This document shows, piece by piece, positions 9,098-15,846 of a stretch of 64,000 bases of DNA (positions within the stretch are counted from its first letter, which is position 1; each line of letters begins with the position of its first letter). Both the position numbers and the translations under genes were made by a program. Where the stretch lies: assembly GCF_024158915.1 (NCBI RefSeq), contig NZ_JAMZGF010000005.1:1-64000 (forward strand), written 5' to 3'. A model generated the notes under the pieces. It worked only from the letters and a program-made list of their open reading frames with translations. It ran no database searches and had not been told where the DNA came from. The DNA is from Chryseobacterium sp. S0630. Its GTDB lineage: Bacteria; Bacteroidota; Bacteroidia; Flavobacteriales; Weeksellaceae.

Positions 9098-9640
9098 TTA
9101 CAGAATCTTACTTAAAATTCTGGCTGTGTTATAAGCATCGTCTGCTCCGCTGTGATGAGTGCCTTCAAAATCCATATTCAGATAATGTAAAGCTCTTTTA
9201 AGCCCTATTTGTTTATGCAGTTTAAAATGTCTTTTAAATTCATGCATCACATTCATATAGTTTTCTGAAAAAGGATTGGTTATCCCGAGCCAGTCACATT
9301 GTTCTATGATCTGCTCTCCGTCGAAGTTTCCATATCCTGCCCAGGTAAGCGGTGCAGAATGGTATTGATCCCTGATTATTTCACAGGCTTCTTCGAAATA
9401 GATTCCTTTTTCTTCTATCAGTTGCGGGGTAATTCCAGTCAATTGTGTACAGAATCTGTTGATTTCTGACCGTTCCGGAATTACATAAATGCTTTGTTTC
9501 TGGGAAATTGCTTTTGATGTTAAGTTTAATTTGCAAATTCCTATTTCTATAATATCGACCTGTTGCCCAATGGGAATCCTGTCGTTTTCCCAACATGTGG
9601 CTTCCAGATCGATGATTATCATCTCATTGGTTGTTTTCAT
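9098..9640 (-). CDS. DEDDh 3'-5' exonuclease (ERI-1/KapD-like), copy 2
   Basis: 180 residues, the same family and architecture as its downstream neighbour: Asp11 and Glu13 in IIDLEATCW, a GNFDGEQI ExoII segment and GTHHSGADDAYNTARIL at the C terminus with His163 and Asp167. It begins with the same MKTTNEM start as copy 1. The conserved catalytic set argues that both copies are active. The context with an RNA ligase, cREC and tRNA genes points to RNA 3'-end trimming, but DNA cannot be excluded. Confidence 0.9.
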   Translation of the reverse strand: MKTTNEMIIIDLEATCWENDRIPIGQQVDIIEIGICKLNLTSKAISQKQSIYVIPERSEINRFCTQLTGITPQLIEEKGIYFEEACEIIRDQYHSAPLTWAGYGNFDGEQIIEQCDWLGITNPFSENYMNVMHEFKRHFKLHKQIGLKRALHYLNMDFEGTHHSGADDAYNTARILSKIL

Positions 9641-9727
9641 GATTTTTTAGAAATTAGAAGCCAGAGGTTAGAAATTAATCAGGTTTATACTTCTCATATC
9701 CTCAAGCTTCATTTTCATCGTTAATTG

Positions 9728-10291
9728 TTAATTTCTGGGAGCAAATGGAGGCGTCCATTTTTTCCTCTTCATTATTTCTTTGACTTCCTCGTAGGAAACC
9801 GGATAAAAGTTGTGGCAATCTACCCCAACGTCAAAACTGAGTGCCATTTCATCATCCGGTAGAGTTCCGTGTGAATGGCCGTATAATTGCCAGACCCCGC
9901 GATGTGAGCCATTCCAGGTACGCATGGCGTAATGGAAAAGAATGATTTTCTGTTTTCCATTACTTTGATCCGATTCATCAATTCTGAGTTCGTGGTAATC
10001 TCTGATGGAAGCAAATCGTTTGGGATACGTTAAAGCAGCTCCTTCATGATTGCCCTTGATCAGATGAATATTACCATGTAACCGATCTAAAATTTCTTTT
10101 GTAAAATCCGGTTTTCCTAAACTCATGTCTCCTAAATGGTAGACTGTATCACCGGGCTCAACTTTCTCGTTCCATCTTTTAATGAGTTCTTCATTCATAT
10201 GGTCCAGTGATTCAAAGGGTCTCTCTGAAAACTTTATAATATTCTCGTGACCAAAATGATGGTCTGCTGTAAAAAATATATTGGGTTTCAT
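9728..10291 (-). CDS. Calcineurin-like metallophosphoesterase
   Basis: 187 residues with all metallophosphoesterase motifs: ADHHFGHENI (Asp10, His12), YHLGDMSLG, IKGNHEG, FHYAMRTW and YGHSHGTLP, which bind two metal ions. This compact single-domain type is common in phage and bacterial nucleic-acid repair neighbourhoods. In this series it could remove 2',3'-cyclic phosphate or 2'-phosphate from cleaved RNA ends; that role is inferred from context only. It lies 87 bases upstream of the exonuclease pair. Confidence 0.88.
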   Translation of the reverse strand: MKPNIFFTADHHFGHENIIKFSERPFESLDHMNEELIKRWNEKVEPGDTVYHLGDMSLGKPDFTKEILDRLHGNIHLIKGNHEGAALTYPKRFASIRDYHELRIDESDQSNGKQKIILFHYAMRTWNGSHRGVWQLYGHSHGTLPDDEMALSFDVGVDCHNFYPVSYEEVKEIMKRKKWTPPFAPRN

Positions 10292-10325
10292 TTTTTTAAT
10301 TGTTTTTTTAACTACAAAATTCCCA

Positions 10326-10435
10326 GTGTCATTCTGAATGAAACGAAGGGGAATGAAGAATCTCTAGTACTTTAAACAGATTCTTCCTTCGTCAGAAATC
10401 GTAGATTCGACGTAGTCAATGACACATTCAATGTT
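10326..10435. repeat. Intergenic palindromic repeat, 110 bp
   Basis: Ends GTGTCATT (10326) and AATGACAC (10428-10435) are inverted, and inner arms GAATGAAGAATCT and AGATTCTTCCTTC also pair. The GTGTCATTCTGAATGAAACG type is a multicopy element familiar from Chryseobacterium genomes. It fills the gap between the phosphoesterase and the RNase Z-like gene. Confidence 0.6.
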
Positions 10436-10470
10436 TAACTTAGTAGTTTTTGTTTAATAAATATTTTTAA

Positions 10471-11415
10471 TTAATTCTTGCGAAACGCTTTATAAAAAGC
10501 AGTTTCTATTTCTTCCTGATCACTTTCCGTGTATCTTCTCGAAAAGTGAATCGGAATGGCTTCTTTCACCTTACATTCATTCATGATTTTTCCTGATGCT
10601 GAAGCAAAACTGTGAGAGTTGATCTTTGCAAATTCCTGATCAGAGTCCTTGTAGAATGTTTCTATATACACCAAATCCGCTTCTCCAAAAACCGTTTTTA
10701 TTTTTTCATAATTGTCCTCGGCTACTGCATGATCCATGATAACACCCAATTTGTAACCTTCATTAAGGGTTAATAAGTGGAACAATTCTGTTGCTTTGTA
10801 AACATTCCCTTCGATTTCAATCTCTTTCCCTGCATCCTTATTTTCAAATGCAGTCTTCAGCTCACCAATCCACTTTCCTTTTTTGAAATCTGAAGCATTT
10901 TCACTGAAGCTTACCGTGTCTTTTTCTTTAAACAAATAAGCAATAGAATCTGTTTTGTGATCCAGAATAGCAAAGTCAACGTTGACATGTTTATCTTCAA
11001 ACAGGAAATTCTGAGTGTTGATCAATTCCAGATTCCATTGTGGCGGACGAAGGGTGTAAACATTAATTTCTTCTTTTGAAATAATCTCACGGATTTCATA
11101 TTCGATGGCTTTTTCATCAATCAAATTCCATGTGTAAGATTTTAATCTTGCTTCAACCTGTAGATGGATATTTTTCGGTCCGACAATCACTACTTTCTCA
11201 CCACTTCCGATCTGATGTCTGAAAATTCCATCGAAATTTGAAAAGTGATCAATATGGGTATGACTGATGAATACTGCCGATACAGACTGTAATTCTTTCA
11301 CAGTCAGCAAACTTGCTTCACCACAATCACATAAATAATGTTTTCCTGAGTTCGGAACTTTAATTAATATACTGATGTCTTCTTTTAAAAGACTTTTTAT
11401 TTCTGCCTGTAACAT
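10471..11415 (-). CDS. RNase Z-like metallo-beta-lactamase-fold hydrolase
   Basis: 314 residues from the ATG at 11413-11415. A longer reading frame exists to 11571, but its extra 52 codons run through a dispersed repeat (11430-11495), so I reject it. Metal motif HTHIDH is at residues 52-57, with a further His in NSHSFASASG and the C-terminal IHFSRRY. HxSxRY is the hallmark of tRNase Z rather than of generic MBL enzymes. tRNase Z cuts tRNA precursors at the discriminator base, which would be needed for the nearby tRNAs that mostly lack encoded CCA. It is not a canonical RNase Z (no recognisable exosite arm), so it may be a divergent or repair-adapted paralogue. Confidence 0.8.
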   Translation of the reverse strand: MLQAEIKSLLKEDISILIKVPNSGKHYLCDCGEASLLTVKELQSVSAVFISHTHIDHFSNFDGIFRHQIGSGEKVVIVGPKNIHLQVEARLKSYTWNLIDEKAIEYEIREIISKEEINVYTLRPPQWNLELINTQNFLFEDKHVNVDFAILDHKTDSIAYLFKEKDTVSFSENASDFKKGKWIGELKTAFENKDAGKEIEIEGNVYKATELFHLLTLNEGYKLGVIMDHAVAEDNYEKIKTVFGEADLVYIETFYKDSDQEFAKINSHSFASASGKIMNECKVKEAIPIHFSRRYTESDQEEIETAFYKAFRKN

Positions 11416-11429
11416 AGTTTTTTTCTTTT

Positions 11430-11495
11430 TAAACCACCCCGTCAAAAATTCTTTGAATTTTCGCCACCCCTCCAAAGGATGGGAATTTTTCACAC
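11430..11495. repeat. Dispersed repeat, copy 1 (ACCCCGTC element)
   Basis: A 66-bp element with core AAACCACCCCGTCAAAAATT and palindrome TCAAAAATTCTTTGAATTTT. A second copy at 30142-30205 differs at only a few positions. It overlaps the spurious N-terminal extension of the RNase Z-like gene. Confidence 0.85.
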
Positions 11496-11599
11496 TTTCA
11501 TTAGTACTATTTTTTTTAATAAAATGAAGTGTTTTTCGTTCTTCTGACTTTGATGGATACTTATTATACATAAAAAAGTTTCGGTAAAATTTACCGAAA

Positions 11600-12616
11600 C
11601 TATACTTTAAGAGTCATCAACTCTTCTTTTATAAAATCAATTACTAGAGAATTCAACTTTTTGTTGATCCTTTTCTGCTCTTCTTTTTCAATAGTTGCAA
11701 AGGCTGCCGGGAAGTCTTTCTGGAAATCCTCTAAAATATCCTGTGAAAAAAGACCAATTAGCTTACCTATCATTTTAGGTTCGAATTCGCCGATTTTGCT
11801 CACCACATTATTCAATCTGTTGACTGTAGCATATTTTTGTATTTCTTCCCAGATCTCCTGAGCTTTTTCGCTGAAATGAATCTGTTTCTGAACAGTTTTA
11901 CCCTCTTTTTTAACCATTTTGGACTTTTCTACCCATTTTTCATTCTTATTTTTCAGAATAATTCTGGCTCCGTTTCCAAAATATTTGGTTTTCAAAGTTT
12001 TTACGATGGTTCCTTCACACCTATTGTCTTCCAATTCAGGTAGCCCAAGCCAAGCCGGAATTTTTGAATTGAAAACATTAGGGAATTTCAAAGCTTCTTC
12101 AAGACTTCCCTGAAACAAAATTTTAGCATAGAAAAATCCTGTTTCTTCAAAAATCTGATTGACCACTTCTGTATCCAAATAGGTAATTCCATTCAGTTTA
12201 ATATCGAAAGCGTAAAATTCGTTGTAAGGTGCATACTCAATACCTTTCTGTACTTTCACAGCATCTTTTACGGGTTCTACTTCTTTATGTTTGTATCCAC
12301 CACCGAACAATTCACCGTAGATCACTACAGTTTCAACATCCGGATGGATGGTTTTCACTTTTTGAAATACTTCTATTACATTTTTTCTGTAGCGTTCCAA
12401 CATCTGATGGGCATTGAAAAATTTCTCATCTTTTTCGATGAAAGCAGTTCTCTTCGCGATTTTAATTTCCTTTCCGTCGGTAAAGAAAGAGAAATTAGCT
12501 CCGTGAACTTTTTCCTGTACGATGAAAACCTCATCCCCAAAACCCTGCATCCTGATCTGTTCGATCACGCGGGCCTGGTAAGCATTTTCTATAGCGTTAT
12601 ATGTTTTGAAAATCAT
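11600..12616 (-). CDS. Rnl2-family RNA ligase
   Basis: 338 residues of the covalent nucleotidyltransferase superfamily. Motif I is EKVHGAN with the AMP-accepting Lys36, matching the KxHGxN form of T4 Rnl2-type ligases. Motif III-like VIYGELFGGGY follows at about 100, motif IV is CEGTIVKTL and motif V includes IILKNKNEKW. A C-terminal helical region of about 100 residues matches the Rnl2 C-terminal domain in size. Rnl2 seals 3'-OH/5'-phosphate nicks in duplex RNA. It sits between the RNase Z-like gene and DinB, within a strand-coherent series including cREC and tRNA genes, which points to repair of cleaved tRNA. Confidence 0.92.
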   Translation of the reverse strand: MIFKTYNAIENAYQARVIEQIRMQGFGDEVFIVQEKVHGANFSFFTDGKEIKIAKRTAFIEKDEKFFNAHQMLERYRKNVIEVFQKVKTIHPDVETVVIYGELFGGGYKHKEVEPVKDAVKVQKGIEYAPYNEFYAFDIKLNGITYLDTEVVNQIFEETGFFYAKILFQGSLEEALKFPNVFNSKIPAWLGLPELEDNRCEGTIVKTLKTKYFGNGARIILKNKNEKWVEKSKMVKKEGKTVQKQIHFSEKAQEIWEEIQKYATVNRLNNVVSKIGEFEPKMIGKLIGLFSQDILEDFQKDFPAAFATIEKEEQKRINKKLNSLVIDFIKEELMTLKV

Positions 12617-12622
12617 TTTGTT

Positions 12623-13186
12623 TTAGTTTTTAATCGTTTCTGATTCGTTTTTTCCCATCTGGGTAATGTGTCTTTGGGCATGGAGTGAAAGAAAATAAAT
12701 ATATTCATATACATTAATTTTCCCCAGTTCATTCACTGTCATTGTCGTTTTATACAAGAGTCCTTCCCCATTTTTCATTACTTCAAGATAGTGTAAGCAT
12801 TGAAGATATTGCTGGTTAATTAAGTTTCGGATTTCATTCAAACTCAATTCTCCTTTCGGCTCCATATGTTCTGGTCTTATCCATTCAAAAGCACCATATT
12901 CACCTACTTTGCCAAAGTTTTCTTTATTGAAACTGTAGTTTTTTATTTCAGATTCCAGATCAAGATCCAAAGAATTCTTCATTGCTTTCTTTGAGCCTTT
13001 TTCGATAAGGATAAGCAGATAAAAATTCGTAAGATAAATGTGCTCTAAAATTTGCTGAACCGTCCAGCCTCCATTTGAAGGCTGATGATTCAACGTTTTT
13101 TTATCTTTTTCAAACCATCTGTCCACTTCACTAAATGTGAGTTTCAGATGTGTTTTTATATCTTCAATAAATCTAAAAATGTTCAT
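12623..13186 (-). CDS. DinB/YfiT-like putative metalloenzyme
   Basis: 187 residues, a four-helix bundle of the DinB superfamily with the three-His metal site: His in WTVQQILEHIY near 47 and HAQRHITQM near the C terminus. Family members include thiol-dependent transferases and stress proteins; DNA damage induction of the founding member does not prove a repair role. It ends six bases before the RNA ligase ATG and overlaps the cREC stop by one base, so it is translationally coupled to both. Confidence 0.85.
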   Translation of the reverse strand: MNIFRFIEDIKTHLKLTFSEVDRWFEKDKKTLNHQPSNGGWTVQQILEHIYLTNFYLLILIEKGSKKAMKNSLDLDLESEIKNYSFNKENFGKVGEYGAFEWIRPEHMEPKGELSLNEIRNLINQQYLQCLHYLEVMKNGEGLLYKTTMTVNELGKINVYEYIYFLSLHAQRHITQMGKNESETIKN

Positions 13187-13557
13187 TACAATTTTTTAAA
13201 GTTTTGCAGCAGGTTTAAGATATTTTCCTTTCCTACCGGATTCATAGAGTGGCAATGGAATTCCGGAAGGTCCAGATCATTGTCCATGCAATATTCTATC
13301 AGCCATTTGGCACAGTCGTATCCTGTTTTTTCAACAAATTCCTGAGAATCCTGTTTCAAATAATGCTCATCTGCCAAATCATGGTCAAAAGAGATCATTT
13401 CCGGAAGTCCTTTTTCCAAAATCCTGTTAACAAACTGCTCGTAATTCCGAACAATATGCCAGTCGCTTCTGAGGAAAATATCCTGTTTCGTATAATGATA
13501 GGCCTCAATCGGGTATCTTATATCATCCAGAAATAGTAATCTTTTTGTTTTTTCCAT
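13186..13557 (-). CDS. Cyclic-phosphate processing receiver-domain protein (cREC)
   Basis: 123 residues matching the cREC family: LFLDDIRYP near the N terminus, ISFDHDLADEHY in the middle and FHCHSMNPVGKENI at the end. The fold is a response-regulator receiver whose acidic pocket plus added histidines is proposed to act on cyclic phosphate ends of RNA; the family was described by Burroughs and Aravind in RNA repair neighbourhoods. Its overlap with DinB and proximity to an Rnl2 ligase fit that role. Enzymatic activity of the family is predicted rather than firmly established. Confidence 0.85.
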   Translation of the reverse strand: MEKTKRLLFLDDIRYPIEAYHYTKQDIFLRSDWHIVRNYEQFVNRILEKGLPEMISFDHDLADEHYLKQDSQEFVEKTGYDCAKWLIEYCMDNDLDLPEFHCHSMNPVGKENILNLLQNFKKL

Positions 13558-13616
13558 GATTTAAATTTTATTAATTCATCAAGCTTCCATCTCCCTACTT
13601 CCCGCTTCCAGCTTTA

Positions 13617-14102
13617 TTACACCATCATATCAGCACAGTTGGAACTGGCGAAAGCAAAAGGTTTTGCTTTAAATACATACCCCATTCCGAGAATATATCC
13701 CATGGCATCTTTTAATGCTACGTTGGATTTAAAATCCGGATCGGTATTAATATCTGCGTGTACCTCCATTTCCACACCATAAGCATCCAACACAGAGCAG
13801 ATCGCGTATGCAATTTCAACGGATTTGTTGACTTCATTCAGCATTCGCTCCTTGATACTGATACTCTGTATTTCTCTTTCTTTTCTGATAAAGGTAAACG
13901 CTCCTTTTCCCTCACGAATAAATACTACTGCTGTAGCATAGTTGATGGCATCTCCGTATACATGGGAGTCTGATCCCACACATACTTTCAGACGATGTCC
14001 GTTGGCCTGTTCGCGGAGGATGGCTTCTTCTACCAGCTGTGTGATAGAGTGTTGGAAAATTTTTCCATTCATATTCTGCCATGTTTGTTGTTGCGTTTCC
14101 AT
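13617..14102 (-). CDS. YkuK-family (DUF458) RNase H-fold protein
   Basis: 161 residues from the ATG at 14100-14102; an ATG 57 bases upstream lies in an intergenic repeat and is less likely. The sequence carries KVCVGSDSHVYG and YATAVVFI, the first two strands and acidic residue of the RNase H-like fold, followed by EVHADINTDPDFKSN and a final FASSNCADMMV. These are the conserved blocks of the YkuK family, predicted RNases of unknown substrate. It is the protein gene closest to the tRNA array on the same strand (the nearest tRNA ends at 14229), so readthrough from the array could reach it. Confidence 0.85.
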   Translation of the reverse strand: METQQQTWQNMNGKIFQHSITQLVEEAILREQANGHRLKVCVGSDSHVYGDAINYATAVVFIREGKGAFTFIRKEREIQSISIKERMLNEVNKSVEIAYAICSVLDAYGVEMEVHADINTDPDFKSNVALKDAMGYILGMGYVFKAKPFAFASSNCADMMV

Positions 14103-14228
14103 TTTTTCTACATGTTTTAAATTTTGTTTTAAATTAATTTGTGAATTGTGAATCGTCAATTCGTTTTACTGTCAATTTGTAAAGATTCATTTGCAAAGCA
14201 AAATTCACTATTGACTATTCATTTTTTG

Positions 14229-14299
14229 CACTCCGAACCGGACTCGAACCGATACCATCAGTTTTGGAGACTGAGATGCTGCCATTACACTATCAGAGT
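14229..14299 (-). tRNA. tRNA-Trp(CCA)
   Basis: Acceptor ACTCTGA/TCGGAGT pairs fully (one G-U), the anticodon stem TCAGT/ACTGA surrounds loop CTCCAAA, and the T arm is GGTTCGAGTCC. Discriminator G fits Trp. The D arm (GTGTAATGGCAGC) is of the Gln type, unlike the usual bacterial tRNA-Trp. No encoded CCA. It is the last tRNA of the array in transcription order. Confidence 0.85.
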
Positions 14300-14307
14300 A
14301 AATACTG

Positions 14308-14379
14308 TTAATTCATCAGGACTCGAACCTAAACTCCAAGAATCAAAATCTTGTGTGCTGCCAATTACACTATGAATCA
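14308..14379 (-). tRNA. tRNA-Gln(TTG)
   Basis: Acceptor TGATTCA/TGAATTA, anticodon arm CAAGA-TTTTGAT-TCTTG, T arm AGGTTCGAGTCCT. The D arm is nearly the same as in the adjacent Trp gene, suggesting one was derived from the other. Only eight bases separate the two. No encoded CCA. Confidence 0.87.
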
Positions 14380-14385
14380 ATTTCA

Positions 14386-14466
14386 TGAGTAATAAGTAAT
14401 TGGTAATGAGTAACATCAGAAATCAGTCAGGTATCAATGATTGCTCATTGCTTATTACTTATCATT
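14386..14466. repeat. Palindromic tRNA spacer, copy 1
   Basis: Arms built of AGTAAT/GAGTAA units at the left and their complements (TTACTCAT, CTCATTGCTTATTACTT) at the right, forming a long imperfect hairpin. Three more copies lie between the next tRNA genes. Confidence 0.7.
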
Positions 14467-14475
14467 CATGTTTTG

Positions 14476-14548
14476 CGGAACAGACAGGAATTGAACCTGT
14501 ACCTTTAGTTTTTCAGACTAATGTGCAGACCTTCTACACCACTCTTCC
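14476..14548 (-). tRNA. tRNA-Phe(GAA)
   Basis: Anticodon arm TTAGT-CTGAAAA-ACTAA and T arm ACAGGTTCAATTCCTGT are perfect. Acceptor GGAAGAG/CTGTTCC has one G-G mismatch at pair 5-68, and the discriminator is G rather than the usual A of Phe. No encoded CCA. Confidence 0.8.
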
Positions 14549-14555
14549 GGATTTT

Positions 14556-14622
14556 ATAAGTAATGAGTAATATGAAAATCTATGACTGGCATTATTACTC
14601 ATTACTCATTATTTATTGCTTA
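14556..14622. repeat. Palindromic tRNA spacer, copy 2
   Basis: Same family as 14386-14466: TAAGTAATGAGTAAT at the left and ATTACTCATTACTCATT at the right with a short loop containing ATGAAAATCTA. Confidence 0.7.
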
Positions 14623-14631
14623 TATTTTTGG

Positions 14632-14704
14632 TACGGGAAGAGGGATTCGAACCCCCAAAAGCTTGATCCTAAATCAAGAGTGTCTACCATTCCACCATTC
14701 CCGC
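14632..14704 (-). tRNA. tRNA-Leu(TAG), without the long variable arm
   Basis: Acceptor GCGGGAA/TTCCCGT, Leu-type D arm (GGTGGAATGGTAGACAC), anticodon arm CTTGA-TTTAGGA-TCAAG and T arm GGGGGTTCGAATCCCTC. The variable region is only five bases (CTTTT), whereas bacterial tRNA-Leu is class II with a 10-15 base variable stem. A73 and a following CCA are present in the DNA. The D arm and acceptor say Leu; the missing variable arm makes it odd. Confidence 0.8.
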
Positions 14705-14713
14705 AGGTTTTTT

Positions 14714-14789
14714 ATAAGTAATGAGTAATTGGTAATTAGTAATACTTTCTATTTTCATTATTACTCATTGCTCATTACTTAGTACTCAT
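14714..14789. repeat. Palindromic tRNA spacer, copy 3
   Basis: Same family: TAAGTAATGAGTAATTGG at the left and ATTACTCATTGCTCATTACT at the right. Confidence 0.7.
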
Positions 14790-14795
14790 ATTCTG

Positions 14796-14869
14796 TACCT
14801 CTCCCCAGATTCGAACTGGGACTTTACGGGGTTTAAAGCCGTTTTCTCTGCCAATTGGAATAGAGAGGC
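14796..14869 (-). tRNA. tRNA-Leu(TAA), without the long variable arm
   Basis: Acceptor GCCTCTC/GAGAGGT and T arm CCCAGTTCGAATCTGGG are perfect. The anticodon stem ACGGC/CCCGT has a C-C mismatch at its top pair, giving loop TTTAAAC and anticodon TAA. The variable region is about five bases instead of a long arm, and the D stem is weak. The identity call depends on accepting the mismatch; if not, the loop is nine bases. Confidence 0.7.
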
Positions 14870-14875
14870 GTAACT

Positions 14876-14952
14876 TATTAGTAATGAGTAATCGGTAATG
14901 AGTAATATGAAAATCTAGGGTTATTACTCATTGCTCATTGCTTATTACTTAT
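14876..14952. repeat. Palindromic tRNA spacer, copy 4
   Basis: Same family: TTAGTAATGAGTAATCGG at the left and TTACTCATTGCTCATTGCTT at the right, with ATGAAAATCTA in the loop as in copy 2. Confidence 0.7.
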
Positions 14953-14966
14953 GTCATGCTAGGTTT

Positions 14967-15041
14967 GAGAAAGCTCTGTCTGTTGATAAACTATGCCTGT
15001 TAGTGTTTGTAAAGATCTTCTGCGCTTGACAAACCTTTCTC
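14967..15041. ncRNA. Structured hairpin element A of the tRNA array
   Basis: Arms at 14967-14980 and 15028-15041 pair in 12 of 14 positions; the right arm begins GACA and is preceded by the conserved loop block AAAGATCTTCTGC (15011-15023). Four more copies follow at 15 kb. Strand of action is unknown. It may be an RNA or a DNA element. Confidence 0.5.
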
Positions 15042-15064
15042 TTTTCCTAATTCTATTTTGTTTT

Positions 15065-15135
15065 AAAAAAGTAAAAGGCTGTCTGTTTTTATTGACTAAA
15101 GATCTTCTGCTCTCGACAGTCCTTTTTTCTCTTTT
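15065..15135. ncRNA. Structured hairpin element B of the tRNA array
   Basis: Left arm AAAAGGCTGTC (15073-15083) and right arm GACAGTCCTTTT (15115-15126) pair with a single bulge; the loop carries AAAGATCTTCTGC at 15098-15110. It begins about 25 bases after copy A. Stem bases differ from the other copies while pairing is kept. Confidence 0.55.
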
Positions 15136-15237
15136 CTTCATTTTTTGTGTGAATGGTAACTGGCCAATTTTTTCAATAAAATCTGAACTTTCATGGTATT
15201 AATATCAATTCAATATTGACCAGCTATTCACATCCAG

Positions 15238-15309
15238 TACTCTATAAGGGAATCGAACCCTTGTTTTCTGCTCGAAAGGCAGGCGTCCTCACCGTTAGAC
15301 GAATAGAGC
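15238..15309 (-). tRNA. tRNA-Glu(TTC), first copy
   Basis: Acceptor GCTCTAT/ATAGAGT, Glu-type D arm (TCGTCTAACGGTGAGGACG), anticodon loop CTTTCGA in stem CTGC/GCAG and T arm AAGGGTTCGATTCCCTT. A73; no encoded CCA. This is one of the more regular members of the array. Confidence 0.88.
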
Positions 15310-15314
15310 ATTAA

Positions 15315-15385
15315 GCCACTGACCAGGAATCGAACCTAAACAACAAGAGTACATTTCCTGCATGCTGCCATTACATTATCAATGG
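15315..15385 (-). tRNA. tRNA-Thr(TGT) with A33
   Basis: Acceptor CCATTGA/TCAGTGG and T arm AGGTTCGATTCCT are good. Anticodon stem CAGGA/TCTTG encloses AATGTAC, so the base before the anticodon is A instead of the almost invariant U33. Shifting the loop by one to keep U33 (anticodon GTA) breaks the stem. The discriminator would be C. Decoding competence is doubtful. Confidence 0.65.
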
Positions 15386-15389
15386 TTGG

Positions 15390-15473
15390 TGGAAGTAGTA
15401 GGATTCGAACCTACTCAGCAATGAAGCAACAGATTTACAGTCTGCCCCGACTCTCCAACTTCGGCGTACTTCC
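15390..15473 (-). tRNA. tRNA-Tyr(GTA)
   Basis: 84 bases, class II with a long variable arm. Acceptor GGAAGTA/TACTTCC is perfect, the anticodon loop is CTGTAAA, the T arm is GTAGGTTCGAATCCTAC, and the discriminator is A with CCA encoded. The D arm (CGCCGAAGTTGGAGAGTCGG) is nearly the same as in the Cys gene upstream. Confidence 0.9.
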
Positions 15474-15515
15474 GGATTTTTATGAGTAATAAGTAATTCC
15501 TCATTTTTCCTATTA

Positions 15516-15586
15516 AAAAGAAAAGGTCTGTCTTTATATTGAATGTTTGAGTAAAGATCTTCTGCGCTCGACAGCCTTTTTCTTTT
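15516..15586. ncRNA. Structured hairpin element C of the tRNA array
   Basis: Best-paired copy: left arm 15516-15532 (ending GGTCTGTC) and right arm 15570-15586 (GACAGCCTTTTTCTTTT) form a stem of about 16 bp with one bulge. The loop holds AAAGATCTTCTGC at 15553-15565 and GTTTGAG. Confidence 0.55.
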
Positions 15587-15653
15587 ATTAATAAAGGATA
15601 TTCTTTGCTATAGATGATAAAAGATTCTTATATCTCCTATAGTTTTTACATTG

Positions 15654-15735
15654 AGATGGTTATGGGATTCAAACCCACTCAGTTTACACAACGGTGTTGC
15701 AGACCGCCCCGACTCTTCCACTTCGGCGAACCATC
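15654..15735 (-). tRNA. tRNA-Cys(GCA) on a Tyr-like class II body
   Basis: Acceptor GATGGTT/AACCATC is perfect and the anticodon arm is GCGGT-CTGCAAC-ACCGT. The discriminator is U, the identity base of tRNA-Cys. Yet the body is class II: the D arm CGCCGAAGTGGAAGAGTCGG matches the nearby Tyr gene, and there is a variable region of about 13 bases, while normal tRNA-Cys is class I. The T loop reads TTTGAAT with C56 replaced by U. Confidence 0.75.
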
Positions 15736-15742
15736 AGATTAA

Positions 15743-15804
15743 AAAATAAAGTCTGTCTTCATTTGTTTGATATAAGAACTTCTGCGCTTGACAAACTTTA
15801 TTTT
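15743..15804. ncRNA. Structured hairpin element D of the tRNA array
   Basis: Arms AAAATAAAGTCTGTC (15743-15757) and GACAAACTTTATTTT (15790-15804) pair in 14 of 15 positions. The loop has the variant block AAGAACTTCTGC and GTTTGAT. The stem sequence is unlike the other copies but equally well paired. Confidence 0.55.
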
Positions 15805-15846
15805 ACCTAAAAATTTATAAATGATATTCCTACTTTTAATGAATCC

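Noticed and set aside
11416..11571. 52-codon N-terminal extension of the RNase Z-like gene
   Set aside because: It translates a dispersed intergenic repeat (11430-11495); the ATG at 11413-11415 gives a normal MBL N terminus.
12287..12643. 118-aa plus-strand frame opposite the RNA ligase
   Set aside because: Antisense of a gene with clear nucleotidyltransferase motifs.
14959..15202. 60-69-aa ORFs across hairpin elements A and B
   Set aside because: They arise from the AT-rich arms and conserved loops of the hairpin elements and occur on both strands.
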